A stretch of DNA of 60,310 bases, taken from Alteromonas sp. ASW11-130. GTDB lineage: Bacteria > Pseudomonadota > Gammaproteobacteria > Enterobacterales > Alteromonadaceae. The DNA lies in NCBI RefSeq assembly GCF_026183735.1, contig NZ_JAPFRE010000023.1, positions 1 to 60,310 on the forward strand. Reading direction: 5' to 3'. The translations under genes were made by a program, and so were the position numbers. Below are positions 35,028 through 45,096 of this stretch, piece by piece (the stretch's first letter is position 1; the number at the start of each line of letters is the position of its first letter). The notes beneath the pieces were generated by a model that saw nothing but the letters and a program-made list of their open reading frames with translations, was not told where the DNA came from and ran no database searches.

Positions 35028-36638
35028 CTAATTCTGCGTATAGGTTAACGTGACGCCGCTAAATGGCTTCCAACCACGAAGACCTACTACCCATTTACCT
35101 TCTGCAGGATTATTGATCGTGCATTCTTCGGAATTTCCCGGGTTCGATGACATACAATCATAAATCGACAGCGTGGGTGCGTTTTCATATCTTACCAATA
35201 ATTTCAGATCACCCGTTCCGCCTTCTGTACGAACGTTGATACTTTCGGTACCCGCAGGGACATTCCATGACATCCAGACCCACCCTCTCTTACTCAAAGA
35301 GATATCTTCATGAACTTCTGTAAAAGTACTGACAGGCTTTTCAGGTTCCTCTGGCGCGGTTGGTGCATTTGCTGCACAACCATTAATTGCAAGATAGTCA
35401 TAGGCTTGTTTAGCTTTGACAATACCGTAACCATAATAGTCGTCTTTACCTACACTACCTTTATCCAACGCGGTAGCAGTAAGCGCCTGGCGAATTTCTG
35501 AATTTGTACACTGAGGATAAAAACTCCACAATAGTGCGGCTGCACCAGATACATGCGGCGTTGCCATCGATGTACCACTCATGTTTGCATATCTATCGAG
35601 CGGATAAGTCGATAACACCGACGAACCGGGCGCAGCGATCTCCACTTGATTATTATATTGCGAATAACTCGCTCGGTTGCCATTGGATTCCACCGCCGCC
35701 ACTGACATAACCGCATCATATGAGGCTGGGTAGGATTTAGCGCTAGTACCTGCGTTGCCCGCCGCAGCGACTAATAACATGCCGTCATTTTCAAATGCCT
35801 GCATAGCGTCACGTTCCGCGGCCGAGGAATAGCTGCCACCTAGACTCATATTAACAACATTTGCACCGGCATCCTGACATTGACTGATTGCACCTATCAG
35901 ATCTGAAGCATAGGTCCAGCCGCCGTTGTCGTCGAAAATTTTAACGACATGCAGACTCACCCCCGGATAAACTCCTACCATCCCAAAGCTATTATCAAGC
36001 GCACTAATGGTACCGGCTACATGAGTACCATGGCCATGCCCGTCGGTGTACCAATTCCCTACCGCCGGGTTATTGCTAATGCCTGTTAAACCGTTATTGG
36101 TATCAGGAAGATCACTATGTCCTCGATTAATACCTGTATCGATAACGCATACTTTTCGTGCGCTGGTATCGCTTTGTACTAATTGATTCGCTTCGACCAT
36201 GTTATAACCGTACGGCGTTGACTGGGCCATAAGTTCACGTTTTGCGTCAATCGATACGCGCTTAACCTCACGGTTTTTGAGTAATTCGGTTACGGCTTTT
36301 TTGTCTAATTTGGCCACTACCATTTTCTGTTTTTTAAGCACTTTCAGCGACTTACCTTTTACCGCAGCAATAGCGGATTTCGCAACTTTTTCGCTAAAGG
36401 CTTTGCCATTCTTTTTGGCAACCGCATAGTTATCCGCGTCGTCGTTGTGGGCGTGAAATTCTACGATATAACGCTCTTCAGCTTTCGCACTGATAGCACC
36501 CGATAATGAATTTTTTAATAATAAACTGAAGTTTTGGGCGTCATTGACTTCACTATTGGAAGAATGCGCTGCGGTTGAAACGGATGCGCCAAGAAGACCC
36601 ACAGAAATTAACGTAAACGATTGAAGTTTTTTAAACAT
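35028..36638 (-). CDS. Secreted subtilisin-like serine protease (S8) with C-terminal PPC-type domain
   Basis: 536 residues: signal peptide (about 1-24), an inhibitor-like propeptide (about 54-135, YIVEFHAHNDDADNY start, ending before MAQSTPYGYNM), then the peptidase domain. Catalytic residues are Asp167 in VCVIDTGIN, His206 in GHGHGTHVAGT, oxyanion Asn295 in AAAGNAGTS and Ser357 in SGTSMATPHVSG. After a Pro/Glu linker (about 423-436) comes a beta domain (WVWMSWNVPAGTESINVRTE) like the PPC domain that is often removed after export. Probably an extracellular nutrient-scavenging protease. Monocistronic. Confidence 0.94.
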   Translation of the reverse strand: MFKKLQSFTLISVGLLGASVSTAAHSSNSEVNDAQNFSLLLKNSLSGAISAKAEERYIVEFHAHNDDADNYAVAKKNGKAFSEKVAKSAIAAVKGKSLKVLKKQKMVVAKLDKKAVTELLKNREVKRVSIDAKRELMAQSTPYGYNMVEANQLVQSDTSARKVCVIDTGINRGHSDLPDTNNGLTGISNNPAVGNWYTDGHGHGTHVAGTISALDNSFGMVGVYPGVSLHVVKIFDDNGGWTYASDLIGAISQCQDAGANVVNMSLGGSYSSAAERDAMQAFENDGMLLVAAAGNAGTSAKSYPASYDAVMSVAAVESNGNRASYSQYNNQVEIAAPGSSVLSTYPLDRYANMSGTSMATPHVSGAAALLWSFYPQCTNSEIRQALTATALDKGSVGKDDYYGYGIVKAKQAYDYLAINGCAANAPTAPEEPEKPVSTFTEVHEDISLSKRGWVWMSWNVPAGTESINVRTEGGTGDLKLLVRYENAPTLSIYDCMSSNPGNSEECTINNPAEGKWVVGLRGWKPFSGVTLTYTQN

Positions 36639-36951
36639 ACCTATCCCATTTCTGTCATTACGACTGCTTCAAATTAAATTAATGTGAAACATAAAAACTT
36701 AATGAGCTTAAAACTGCATAAAACTCATGATGAGATGCATCCTGCAAAAATAAATTAGTTGGCTAAGAGCGAAAACCCGTTAACGAACAGTTAATTTATC
36801 GGTAAGTAAAAGTAAAACTACAGACTCTGCCTTCGCTTTTATCATTAAGTAAATTTAACTTTATTAATACGTAGCGTTGATTTTTCGTTGGAGTGATCTA
36901 GTAGCAGCCAGAAACAGAACACACTGTAAGGACTTACTTATAGGAATGCTC

Positions 36952-37638
36952 ATGAATCAAAAAACTATTCTGATAACAGGCGCATCCAGTGGTATTGGCG
37001 CTGCGACAGCGAAGAAACTCGTGGCCCACGGGCATAAGGTTGCCCTTACAGCTCGCAGTGAAGATAAATTAAAGGCACTACAAGAAGAGCTGGGCAGCGA
37101 AAATTGTAATATTTATCCGGCCGATGCTACTGACCCCGGTGCCATTGAACAGGTTATCAATGAGGCGGCAGAAGCATTGGGGAAATTGGATTGTGTATTC
37201 GCTAATGCCGGCAAAGGGGTTTCATCTGCTGGTACCGAGGACGGTGATATTGAAGAGTGGCAGTCGATGTTAGATGTCAATATTAACGCCTTGCTCTACA
37301 CCGCCAAATATAGTCTTCCACACTTAAGGAAAAACCATGGTCATTTCATCCTTACTAGTTCAGCGGCGGGTAGAGCGACTATAAAAGGTTCGATATACGG
37401 GGCGAGTAAATGGTTCGCCTATGGGTTTGGGCGTAATTTAGCAGAAGAAATGGCGGAATGGGGTGGACGTTGTACCACTATCTGTCCAGGGATGGTTAAT
37501 ACACCCTTTTTTGATGAGCCAAAAGAAGATAAATTGCAACCTGAAGATGTCGCCGATGCCGTGGCCTACGCGATTGAAGCTGAACAGCGTAATAATGTAA
37601 GAGAAGTTTATCTTATGCCCACGAATACCAATTCGTAA
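36952..37638 (+). CDS. Short-chain dehydrogenase/reductase (SDR)
   Basis: 228 residues from ATG 36952 with AGGA six bases upstream (a nearby ATG at 36946 is possible; longer readings are not supported). The cofactor loop is TGASSGIGAATA near residue 10, NAG is in CVFANAGKGVS, and the catalytic Ser and YxxxK are in LTSSAAGRATIKGSIYGASK. The basic residues after the loop (LTARSEDKL) suggest NADP(H). Similar to the YdfG/clavaldehyde dehydrogenase group. Substrate unknown. Confidence 0.9.
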   Translation: MNQKTILITGASSGIGAATAKKLVAHGHKVALTARSEDKLKALQEELGSENCNIYPADATDPGAIEQVINEAAEALGKLDCVFANAGKGVSSAGTEDGDIEEWQSMLDVNINALLYTAKYSLPHLRKNHGHFILTSSAAGRATIKGSIYGASKWFAYGFGRNLAEEMAEWGGRCTTICPGMVNTPFFDEPKEDKLQPEDVADAVAYAIEAEQRNNVREVYLMPTNTNS

Positions 37639-37826
37639 TAGCGTACAAACCACGCCGAGAAAGAATACGCTCTACCCCACCCGCCGTGACGAAGGTATGC
37701 ATCGACCTTTCGAACTAAAGTAACGCGCGGTATATGCGTTTCTCTTTCTCTCTTCGGGCAAGGATTTCACTCCATTGCCGTCAGATTTGCGCATATTATT
37801 GGACGACCGCTATTTCGAGGTGCACG

Positions 37827-38192
37827 CTAATACAACCCGAACTTTCGTAAAATAGGTTGTAGCTGGCCTGCATTAATGGGTTTGGGTATAAAGTCCAGCG
37901 CACCCAGTTGCATGACGCGGTCTCGCATAAGTGGTTGAATATCACCTGACACCACCACAACAAACACATCCAGCATTCGACGCCGGAGTTCTTCCAGTAC
38001 ACCTACTCCATCGAGTACGGGCATAGTTAAATCAAGCAACATTACTTCAATGCCATGTTCGTCAATAACTGATATCGCCTCTGCGCCATTACTGGCCTGA
38101 TATACTTCGGCGGCAAAACCCTCGGGTAAACTCCGTTTAGCTAGCTTCCGTGCCAATGATGAATCATCGCAAATTAATACTTTAAAACTCAC
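37827..38192 (-). CDS. Single-domain (CheY-like) response regulator
   Basis: 121 residues comprising only a receiver domain. The acidic pocket is Asp9/Asp10 (ICDDSS), the phospho-acceptor is Asp54 in MLLDLTMPVLDG, the Thr/Ser switch is Ser82 (VVVSGD) and the conserved Lys104 lies in FIPKPI. There is no output domain, so it acts through protein contacts; the kinase is not nearby. Divergent from aceK, with a 16-bp palindrome in the shared 180-bp interval. Confidence 0.93.
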   Translation of the reverse strand: MSFKVLICDDSSLARKLAKRSLPEGFAAEVYQASNGAEAISVIDEHGIEVMLLDLTMPVLDGVGVLEELRRRMLDVFVVVVSGDIQPLMRDRVMQLGALDFIPKPINAGQLQPILRKFGLY

Positions 38193-38279
38193 ATGACTTC
38201 CTGTTTAAACGACAGAGCAGATAAAAACTCAACTTTTATCTTGCGATTATAGTTATATGGAGAAGAGGGTAAATTACCT

Positions 38280-38295
38280 CAATCATGCATGATTG
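38280..38295. promoter_or_regulatory. Perfect 16-bp palindrome CAATCATGCATGATTG
   Basis: Lies between the divergent response-regulator gene and aceK, 78 bases before the aceK start. It has the size and symmetry of a dimeric regulator site. The regulator is not known. Confidence 0.45.
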
Positions 38296-38372
38296 CAACG
38301 GTTTTTTGCACTGGATGCACCTTCATCCTGTGATATGGTAAACGCTTGGAACAAGGGAATAACAAATAACAC

Positions 38373-40094
38373 ATGTCTACTGCGATTTCAGCTAAACAAG
38401 TTGCTTATCAAATCATTCATCACTTTGACAAAAATTATCGTTGGTTTACACGCATCACCAAGGGGGCCCAGGAACGCTTCGAAAAAGGGCTTTGGCAACA
38501 ATCGCTGGATGCATCCAAAGAGCGCATTTCACTATATGATTTAAGTGTTTCAGACACCGTAGCAGAAATCTATCATCAGGTGGCTGTGCACCAAAAAAAC
38601 GATCAGTTCTGGCAGGAGATGAAGCTACGATTTACTCTGTTACTTGAAGGACATCCGCAGTTTGAGCTTGCCGAAACGTTTTATAATTCTGTAATCGGTA
38701 GGATTTTTCGTCATCAGAAGATTGATGACAGCTTAATGTATGTGTATCCAAGTCAGTGCTTTTTAGCGGGTAAAGATCGGCATCATGTTATTAATAGCTT
38801 CGACACTACAACCACCGTAGCAAAAATGTACGATACGATATTCAACGTTTATCGTTTCAATATCCCTTTTGAAGACCTCCCTCGTGACAAATGGCAATTG
38901 GAAAAAGCATTACGTAAACGGCTTGATAGAAAGCAGTTAGCGAGAGTGCATACGGTAGAATTACTAAAGCCGGTATTTTATAGAGGAAAGGCTGCGTATC
39001 TTATTGGAAGAATTTGCATGCCTGATGAGACGCTTCCTTTTGTGGTAGCAATGCAAACAAATGAAAAGCAGGAGCTCTTTGTTGACGCGTTGCTGACCGA
39101 CCGAAAAGACCTAAGTGTCATTTTTGGTTTTGCCCGTAGCTACTTTATGGCCGATACGCAAAATCCTGCGGAAATCGTAGCATTCTTGCATGAGTTATTG
39201 CCGAATAAAAAAGCGTTTGAGCTTTATATGGCTTTGGGGCATTTTAAGCACGGTAAGACAGACTTTTACCGCAATTACCTTGCCCACCTTTCTCAAACTG
39301 ACGATCTATTTGAGGCTGCTCCCGGCATACGCGGGCTGGTAATGATGGTTTTCCATCTTCCTTCATACGGTGTCGTGTTTAAGATTATTAAAGATGAATT
39401 TCCGGAAAGTAAAAAGATTACCCGAGAACATGTGAAAGATTGTTATCGCTTAGTCAAAATGTCTGATCGTGTAGGTCGAATGGCAGATACCCATGAATAC
39501 GTAAATTTTCGTTTTCCATTAGCTCGTATATCGCCCACGCTACTTGAAGAGCTGCAACAAACATGCGCTTCCAGTATAGCGATAACCGAAGATGAATTGA
39601 TCATACGCCATTTGTACATTGAACGAAAAATGACGCCACTCAACATTTACCTTGATCAGGAAACGTCACCTGAAAAAATTGAACACGCTGTAAATGAGTT
39701 AGGTTTATGTATCAAACAGATCGCCAAAGCGAACATATTTCCGGGTGATATGCTGCATAAAAATTTTGGTATTACTCGGCATGGTCGTGTCATTTTTTAT
39801 GATTACGATGAAATATGTTTAATGCACGAACGTAACTTCAGAGAACTGCCAACCTCTGACGATCCCTTTGCCATAGACACTCTTTCAGTGGCGCCCAATG
39901 ATGTTTTCCCTGAGCAATTCGAACATTTTATTGTAGGCAAAAGGCATTTAAAAAACCTGCTAAAACGTTTACATGGTGATTTAATGTCACCTGCTTATTG
40001 GAAAGAAATTCAAGCCCTCACGGCCAATGGAGAAGTGCAAAACTTTACCCCCTATAACGAATCGATGCGTTTTCCCCGCCGGCAAGAAGGGTAA
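38373..40094 (+). CDS. aceK: Isocitrate dehydrogenase kinase/phosphatase
   Basis: Switches isocitrate dehydrogenase off by phosphorylation and on again, sending carbon to the glyoxylate shunt. It has 573 residues, the normal AceK size. The regulatory N-terminal half leads into the kinase part with VFKIIKDEFPESKKITREHV. The later ERKMTPLNIYLDQ and the catalytic/metal segment GDMLHKNFGITRHGRVIFYD followed by YDEI are AceK hallmarks. Unlike in enterics there is no aceB or aceA beside it; it stands alone. Confidence 0.96.
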   Translation: MSTAISAKQVAYQIIHHFDKNYRWFTRITKGAQERFEKGLWQQSLDASKERISLYDLSVSDTVAEIYHQVAVHQKNDQFWQEMKLRFTLLLEGHPQFELAETFYNSVIGRIFRHQKIDDSLMYVYPSQCFLAGKDRHHVINSFDTTTTVAKMYDTIFNVYRFNIPFEDLPRDKWQLEKALRKRLDRKQLARVHTVELLKPVFYRGKAAYLIGRICMPDETLPFVVAMQTNEKQELFVDALLTDRKDLSVIFGFARSYFMADTQNPAEIVAFLHELLPNKKAFELYMALGHFKHGKTDFYRNYLAHLSQTDDLFEAAPGIRGLVMMVFHLPSYGVVFKIIKDEFPESKKITREHVKDCYRLVKMSDRVGRMADTHEYVNFRFPLARISPTLLEELQQTCASSIAITEDELIIRHLYIERKMTPLNIYLDQETSPEKIEHAVNELGLCIKQIAKANIFPGDMLHKNFGITRHGRVIFYDYDEICLMHERNFRELPTSDDPFAIDTLSVAPNDVFPEQFEHFIVGKRHLKNLLKRLHGDLMSPAYWKEIQALTANGEVQNFTPYNESMRFPRRQEG

Positions 40095-40970
40095 TAAAAG
40101 TTTAAATTCATTTTTATGTATGGTTGCGCCTATTTTATCTTAATGTTCGTTAAGCGTGCCTTCCGCTCCATCAAAACCGGACGGGCTCAGCGGAAAGCCC
40201 CCAACCAAGACAAGACGCTCAGTCGTTACAGGTCATGTCTATTTTGCAACCTTCAAGCGTGGGGCTCGGGGAAAGTATCTATTTGACGTTATTATAAAGG
40301 GCTAGTGCCTCGAGCCCACGAGAGTATTATCAACTGGTTCTTCTCCATCGCCTTTTGGTGCAGGGTTGCATGCCTACTTAGTCGGGCAGTTATCTCGTTT
40401 TACATTATCTTGGTCATAGTGAGCAGAGTTGTGAGATCCTTACCTTCTCCAATGAATTAAGCCAATTAGTATCAAAGCGACTGCGCTATTTATTCCTCTA
40501 TCTATTAGCAGATAACCCTTAACGGGAATCAGTATAAAACCAGCGACGCACGCCTACGTGTACTAATTTTATGGAAAATCACGTCATACCATGAGGCATT
40601 AAAAATGCCATTGGAAAAATGAGGTAGAGACGCTATGGCATATTTGTAGGATATATTGAAAATATAGAGGTAAAACCTGGTTACTTAGCCAGGATGATTG
40701 AATACATCCTTTCCATTATCATGCTGAATTCGATACCAATTCACTTACGGTGTGAACACTATCACATGGGGCTCAGTATATTTATTGAGGTAAAAAAACT
40801 CCCTTATTAGTCGTCACTATGGTTTATACAATAATAAAAAAAATCACTCAAATTTATGAGGTGGGTGAAATAATTAAACCTTTTTAATACTTAAGTGATC
40901 GGGTCATGGGTTTTTAACAGTACTAAAGGAAGCAATAGCTGAAGCTTTTTTTCCAAAGGATTATCGTTTA
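40095..40970. other. 876-bp intergenic gap between aceK and a two-component pair
   Basis: No convincing coding frame on either strand and no recognisable RNA gene. Small inverted repeats exist (CCTGG-ttacttag-CCAGG near 40676-40693). The last 120 bases are AT-rich and must hold the promoter of the response-regulator gene at 40971. The GC-richer stretch 40150-40330 could be a decayed element, but no repeat ends were found. Confidence 0.55.
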
Positions 40971-41648
40971 ATGAAAACGCTGCTCATTGAAGACGACCAA
41001 ACTGTCGCTGAACATATCCAGCATGGATTCGAAGAGGCCGGTCACCGCTGTGAAGTAAGATATTCGGGTGACGCAGGCTTACATGAGGCACAAGTTAATG
41101 ACTATGACCTAATCATTCTTGATGTCATGCTACCTGTAATTGATGGAATGGATATTCTTAATATTATTCGAGGTCAGGGTAACAACACCCCGGTATTAGT
41201 GCTTAGTGCTAAGAGTCAAGTGGAAGACAGAGTGCAGGGGTTACGTGCAGGCGCAAGTGATTACCTCACGAAACCTTTTGCATTTGAAGAATTACTCGCC
41301 CGGGCTGAAGGCTTGGCAGGCCGTAGTGAACATCATGATACAACTACCTTACAGGTGGGAGATCTAACTCTCGACCTTGTTCACCGTCGCGTAACCAGAG
41401 GCGAGCAAGAAATAGAGTTACAAGCGAAAGAATTCCAACTGCTTGAGTGTTTGTTACGAAATCGCGGTCACGTGGTAACACGCAGTATGCTATTGGAGCA
41501 CGTCTGGAATTACCATTTTGACCCACAAACCAACGTAATAGATGTTCATATCAGTCGATTGCGTCAAAAGGTGGATAAAACCTTTAATGTCCCGCTTATT
41601 GAAACAGTTCGTGGAACTGGCTATAGGATTTCGGACGCTATAACGTGA
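40971..41648 (+). CDS. OmpR-family response regulator
   Basis: 225 residues. The receiver domain has Asp8/Asp9 (IEDDQ), phospho-acceptor Asp51 in LIILDVMLPVIDG and Lys101 in YLTKPFAF. The C-terminal winged-helix DNA-binding domain (about 128-222) contains VTRGEQEIELQAKEFQLLEC and NVIDVHISRLRQKVD. It overlaps the kinase gene by 4 bases (GTGA), so the two are made together. Target genes unknown; the sequence resembles the metal/envelope-stress group, but I cannot assign a name. Confidence 0.93.
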   Translation: MKTLLIEDDQTVAEHIQHGFEEAGHRCEVRYSGDAGLHEAQVNDYDLIILDVMLPVIDGMDILNIIRGQGNNTPVLVLSAKSQVEDRVQGLRAGASDYLTKPFAFEELLARAEGLAGRSEHHDTTTLQVGDLTLDLVHRRVTRGEQEIELQAKEFQLLECLLRNRGHVVTRSMLLEHVWNYHFDPQTNVIDVHISRLRQKVDKTFNVPLIETVRGTGYRISDAIT

Positions 41649-43039
41649 GTGCAATTAGTGCCTTTACCCGAAGCTCCAGCTTCAGGATAGGCGCAATAAT
41701 GACTGCCCTATCAGTAGCGGCAGTCATCTTCATACTGTATTTTTGGACGTTGGCGAATGATGAAGTGTTTGTCAAAGAAGCCTATGCGGCTTTGGAAAAC
41801 GAACAATTCACTTTTGGTTCCATCTATCGGTTTGGCGGTCAAGATGCATTGGAGCAGGCTGTTTCAATCAAAGTGAACGTGATGAAAAATCGCACGCTGA
41901 TTGGCCTGTTCGATAAAAATCTTCAACCTTTGGCGGGCAACCTCTCAAAGTGGCCTGAAGTCAAGCAACAACGAAGTATTTTTCAAGTCAGTAAACGTCT
42001 AAACCAATTAATTTCTGAAAACTATGCAGAGAAATTTAACCCCCGTTCTAAGCACTTTTTGGTAACTATCAGAAAATTCAATAAAGACCGCATTTTATTT
42101 CTCGCCCGAGATGTCCAACACTTGTATTCTGCGCAATGGATGGGCAGCTACTTTAGCTGGGTGTTTATCGGCTTTTTATTAGCAATTGTTGTATTAAGCT
42201 ATTTTGTGGCTTGGTACGTGGTAAATCGAATAAATAGAATGGCGTTAACCGCAGATAATATAATGAAGACAGGTAACCTTAAACGCCGACTTCATGTGGA
42301 CAGCCATTGGGATGACTTAAGTCGACTTGCTATTGTGTTCAATAGAATGTTGACGAAAATCGATGAGTCTTTTACCAATATCAAATCGGTCACTGACAAT
42401 ATAGCTCACGATTTGCGTACCCCCCTTTCCCGATTGCGCACAACCCTTGAAAAAATACCAGAACCCGATCTGCGGAAGAAGAGTCTGCAAGAGACTGATA
42501 GCCTGCTTGCAATGTTTAATGGTCTTCTGCGCATAGGTGATATTGAAACCCAACATCAGCGAAGAGCATTTAAGCGCGTGCAATTAGATGTGATTGTCAA
42601 TGATGTACTTTCGTTGTATCAGCCCATAGCCGAACAAAAGAAAATGAATATTGAGGTGGATGTTGATCCCGTTGTTATCATTGGAGACAGAGATCTTATT
42701 TTTCAAGCCATCGCAAACATTATTGATAATTGTATTAAATACGCTGGCGCCAACTCTACTATTAGTGTGGTAGTAAAAGAATATAAACGTTGCGTCGGAA
42801 TTAGCGTTAACGACTCTGGGCCAGGCGTGTCTAGTGACCAATTCGTCCATTTGGAAAGACGTTTTTACCGGGCGGAAGAAAGTCGCACCTCGTCAGGGAA
42901 TGGGTTAGGTTTATCGCTGGTAAGGGCGGTAGCCAAACTTCACGACGGTAATTTATGGTTTATAGATAACCCAAAAATGCAGAAAACAGGCTTAGGTGTT
43001 ACGATCACACTACCAAAAATTAGCACGAAAAACCATTAA
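41645..43039 (+). CDS. Membrane sensor histidine kinase
   Basis: 464 residues from GTG 41645. The first membrane span is about 15-33, the periplasmic sensor region about 34-170 and the second span about 172-192, followed by HAMP (about 193-245). The phospho-acceptor His255 is in NIAHDLRTPLSRLRTTLE. The N box is NIIDNCIKYAG, and the G boxes are DSGPGV and GNGLGLSLVRAVAK. The partner is the response regulator just upstream. The stop codon overlaps the stop of the convergent DUF3833 gene by 3 bases. The signal is unknown. Confidence 0.93.
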   Translation: MSAISAFTRSSSFRIGAIMTALSVAAVIFILYFWTLANDEVFVKEAYAALENEQFTFGSIYRFGGQDALEQAVSIKVNVMKNRTLIGLFDKNLQPLAGNLSKWPEVKQQRSIFQVSKRLNQLISENYAEKFNPRSKHFLVTIRKFNKDRILFLARDVQHLYSAQWMGSYFSWVFIGFLLAIVVLSYFVAWYVVNRINRMALTADNIMKTGNLKRRLHVDSHWDDLSRLAIVFNRMLTKIDESFTNIKSVTDNIAHDLRTPLSRLRTTLEKIPEPDLRKKSLQETDSLLAMFNGLLRIGDIETQHQRRAFKRVQLDVIVNDVLSLYQPIAEQKKMNIEVDVDPVVIIGDRDLIFQAIANIIDNCIKYAGANSTISVVVKEYKRCVGISVNDSGPGVSSDQFVHLERRFYRAEESRTSSGNGLGLSLVRAVAKLHDGNLWFIDNPKMQKTGLGVTITLPKISTKNH

Positions 43040-43575
43040 TCGCGTTGCCGCATAAAGATGGTCACTTCAGCCATGACCAGGCCAAACTTTCTAATATAGG
43101 AGCGGTTAATTAGAGTTTGATCATCTATAGCAAAAAACCAATCATCAAACACAACGTTGTAAGTGTCATCCTCAACTGGTAAATCCATTTGATACGTAAA
43201 ATGGAAGGCATTTCCGTGGGATGTTCCTATTGCATCCCCGGGAATATCGTTTGCTTTACCCGTAAATTTATCTTCACTGATTTTTTTTATGCGCCACGTG
43301 CGACTTGTTGGGCCTTTCCCCTGGTGATAGGTAAACGACTCTTCTAGAACCAACTCGGTATCGCGTACACTTCCCTTTATATCTACAGTAAAACGTTGAA
43401 CAACGTTGCCTGAGCGATTTTGCACAATGCCCCACGCTTTGACGTTGGAATTAAAAAAGGTGAACAGGTCAAGTTCTGGCCCCATTTTTTCGTATTGCTC
43501 ACCTTCCATCGAACTACCACACCCCTCTATCAACAGAGTAAGAGCCAACAACACGCACAGAAAAGCCTTATTCAT
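43036..43575 (-). CDS. DUF3833 lipoprotein
   Basis: 179 residues. A signal sequence ends LLIEGC (Cys19), so it is an envelope lipoprotein. The mature part (LDLFTFFNSNVKAWGIVQNR, then FTVDIKGSV and RTWRIKKISEDKFTGKAND) is a lipocalin-like beta pattern typical of DUF3833. It overlaps the chalcone-isomerase-like gene by 8 bases, a pairing seen in other marine gammaproteobacteria. The role may be lipid-related but is unproven. Confidence 0.83.
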   Translation of the reverse strand: MNKAFLCVLLALTLLIEGCGSSMEGEQYEKMGPELDLFTFFNSNVKAWGIVQNRSGNVVQRFTVDIKGSVRDTELVLEESFTYHQGKGPTSRTWRIKKISEDKFTGKANDIPGDAIGTSHGNAFHFTYQMDLPVEDDTYNVVFDDWFFAIDDQTLINRSYIRKFGLVMAEVTIFMRQRD

Positions 43576-44095
43576 TGGATGCCCCTAATAGCTGTTGTCG
43601 CAATTTTGGCTCTGAGGTTTTTTCATCTAGCCAAATGGCAAAGAAGCACTGGGTAAACGCCTGATCACTTACCTCAGCGATTTCGTTGCCATTATAATAA
43701 AATCGGGTATCCCCCTCTTCTCCTCGCACGCCTGTTAGCACATCCCCCTCATAAACGTCGGGAAAGATACTAGCCATATTACTTTCCCATTTTTTAAAAT
43801 GAGGAGACTGGCAAAGATGTTGTTCAACCATTTCTTCTATAGAGCGCTTTGCAATCTCTTTGCCTTCAAAATCTCTTCGGTAGACAAGGGTTAACGCAAA
43901 GGGTTTGTCATATTGAAACGTCCCTTCAGAAGCATAGAGAAAAGCGTCGTAAATATCCCAAAATAGATAATTTAACGTACCTTTTCCGACTAATTTGGCA
44001 TTGGGGACGAGTGCGAGTTCCTGTTCAGTTATGTTCGCCGAGCCTGCTGCGAAACATGAAATCGCGCTGCATATGATCAATGTAGATTTCTTCAT
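43568..44095 (-). CDS. Chalcone isomerase-like periplasmic protein
   Basis: 175 residues with a signal peptide (about 1-19, ending AGSAN). The mature part (LVGKGTLNYLFWDIYDAFLY, then PFALTLVYRRDFEGKEIAKRS and EGDVLTGVRGEEGDTRFYYN) matches bacterial chalcone isomerase-fold proteins, which lack the plant activity and probably bind fatty acids. It is first gene of a two-gene unit with the DUF3833 lipoprotein. Confidence 0.82.
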   Translation of the reverse strand: MKKSTLIICSAISCFAAGSANITEQELALVPNAKLVGKGTLNYLFWDIYDAFLYASEGTFQYDKPFALTLVYRRDFEGKEIAKRSIEEMVEQHLCQSPHFKKWESNMASIFPDVYEGDVLTGVRGEEGDTRFYYNGNEIAEVSDQAFTQCFFAIWLDEKTSEPKLRQQLLGASNE

Positions 44096-44211
44096 AGAAA
44101 GCTCCTATATGAGAAGATACTCAATACTGCTTTGCTCTGATCATAAGTGTACAATCATTAATGCAAATCAGTGCGATAACCAAAATCTACAAAGTGAGCA
44201 AAGTTAAACGC

Positions 44212-45096
44212 ATGATCGAAGAAAAACTAGCGCTTTCAATCCCTTCACCGTGTGAGCCTTTTCAACCAAATTGGAAACATGCGGATAAGTTAAACCTTTT
44301 TGTTAAACGAGACGACTTAATTCACCCCGTCATCTCGGGTAACAAATGGCGGAAGCTTAAATATGCAATAGATGAGTTACCCAAACACACCTCACGCGTA
44401 GTTAGCTTTGGCGGAGGCTATTCTAATCATTTACATGCACTAAGCTTTGTTTGTAACGAATTAGGCATCCCTTTTACCGCAATAATTAGAGGTGATTATT
44501 CCGCCTCTCCCACGCCCATGATTAAAGATCTATTATCGTGGAATAGTGAATTACTGTTTGTGAGTAAAAAAGAGTACCAGCTTCGGGAGTCGAGCGAATA
44601 CCTTCTGAATATCAAATTACGTTATCCCGATGCCGAAATAATTCCGGAAGGAGGGAAACAGTTAAGTGCATTGAAAGGTGTGGGCGAAATTATTGAGGAA
44701 CTTACTTTTAAGCCTGATTACGTTTTAGTACCCGTAGGATCGGGTGCCACGCTAGCTGGCCTTATTCCCAAGCTCAGTATTTCCCAACACGCCCTGGGAA
44801 TTGCAGTATTGAAAGGTAAAGGATACCTGGAAACGGAAGTTGAACGCCTATTACCCTCATCGGCAACCAACTGGAGCATAAACCACGACTATCATCACGG
44901 CGGATACGCAAAACGTTCTCCTGAGTTAACCCAATTTTGTCAAACCTTCGCTCAAAATAATACGCTGTTAATTGAACCCGTATATACAGGAAAGTTGTTT
45001 TATGCTGCCAAAAAGCTTATTGAAGACAACTACTTCCGTTCAGGCGCTAAGATTCTGATAGTTCATACAGGCGGTTTGCAAGGTGCACGAGATTAA
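44212..45096 (+). CDS. ACC deaminase / D-cysteine desulfhydrase family PLP enzyme
   Basis: 294 residues from ATG 44212. Fold-type II PLP enzyme: LFVKRDDLIHPVISGNKWRK and the following LKY carry the PLP lysine, VVSFGGGYSNHLHALSFVC the substrate/phosphate loop and VLVPVGSGATLAGLIPKL the second phosphate-binding loop. The family N-terminus begins near SIPSPCEPF, which favours 44212; an in-frame ATG at 44161 would add 17 unconserved residues, and neither has a good ribosome site. It probably removes sulfide or ammonia from small amino acids; exact substrate unknown. Confidence 0.85.
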   Translation: MIEEKLALSIPSPCEPFQPNWKHADKLNLFVKRDDLIHPVISGNKWRKLKYAIDELPKHTSRVVSFGGGYSNHLHALSFVCNELGIPFTAIIRGDYSASPTPMIKDLLSWNSELLFVSKKEYQLRESSEYLLNIKLRYPDAEIIPEGGKQLSALKGVGEIIEELTFKPDYVLVPVGSGATLAGLIPKLSISQHALGIAVLKGKGYLETEVERLLPSSATNWSINHDYHHGGYAKRSPELTQFCQTFAQNNTLLIEPVYTGKLFYAAKKLIEDNYFRSGAKILIVHTGGLQGARD

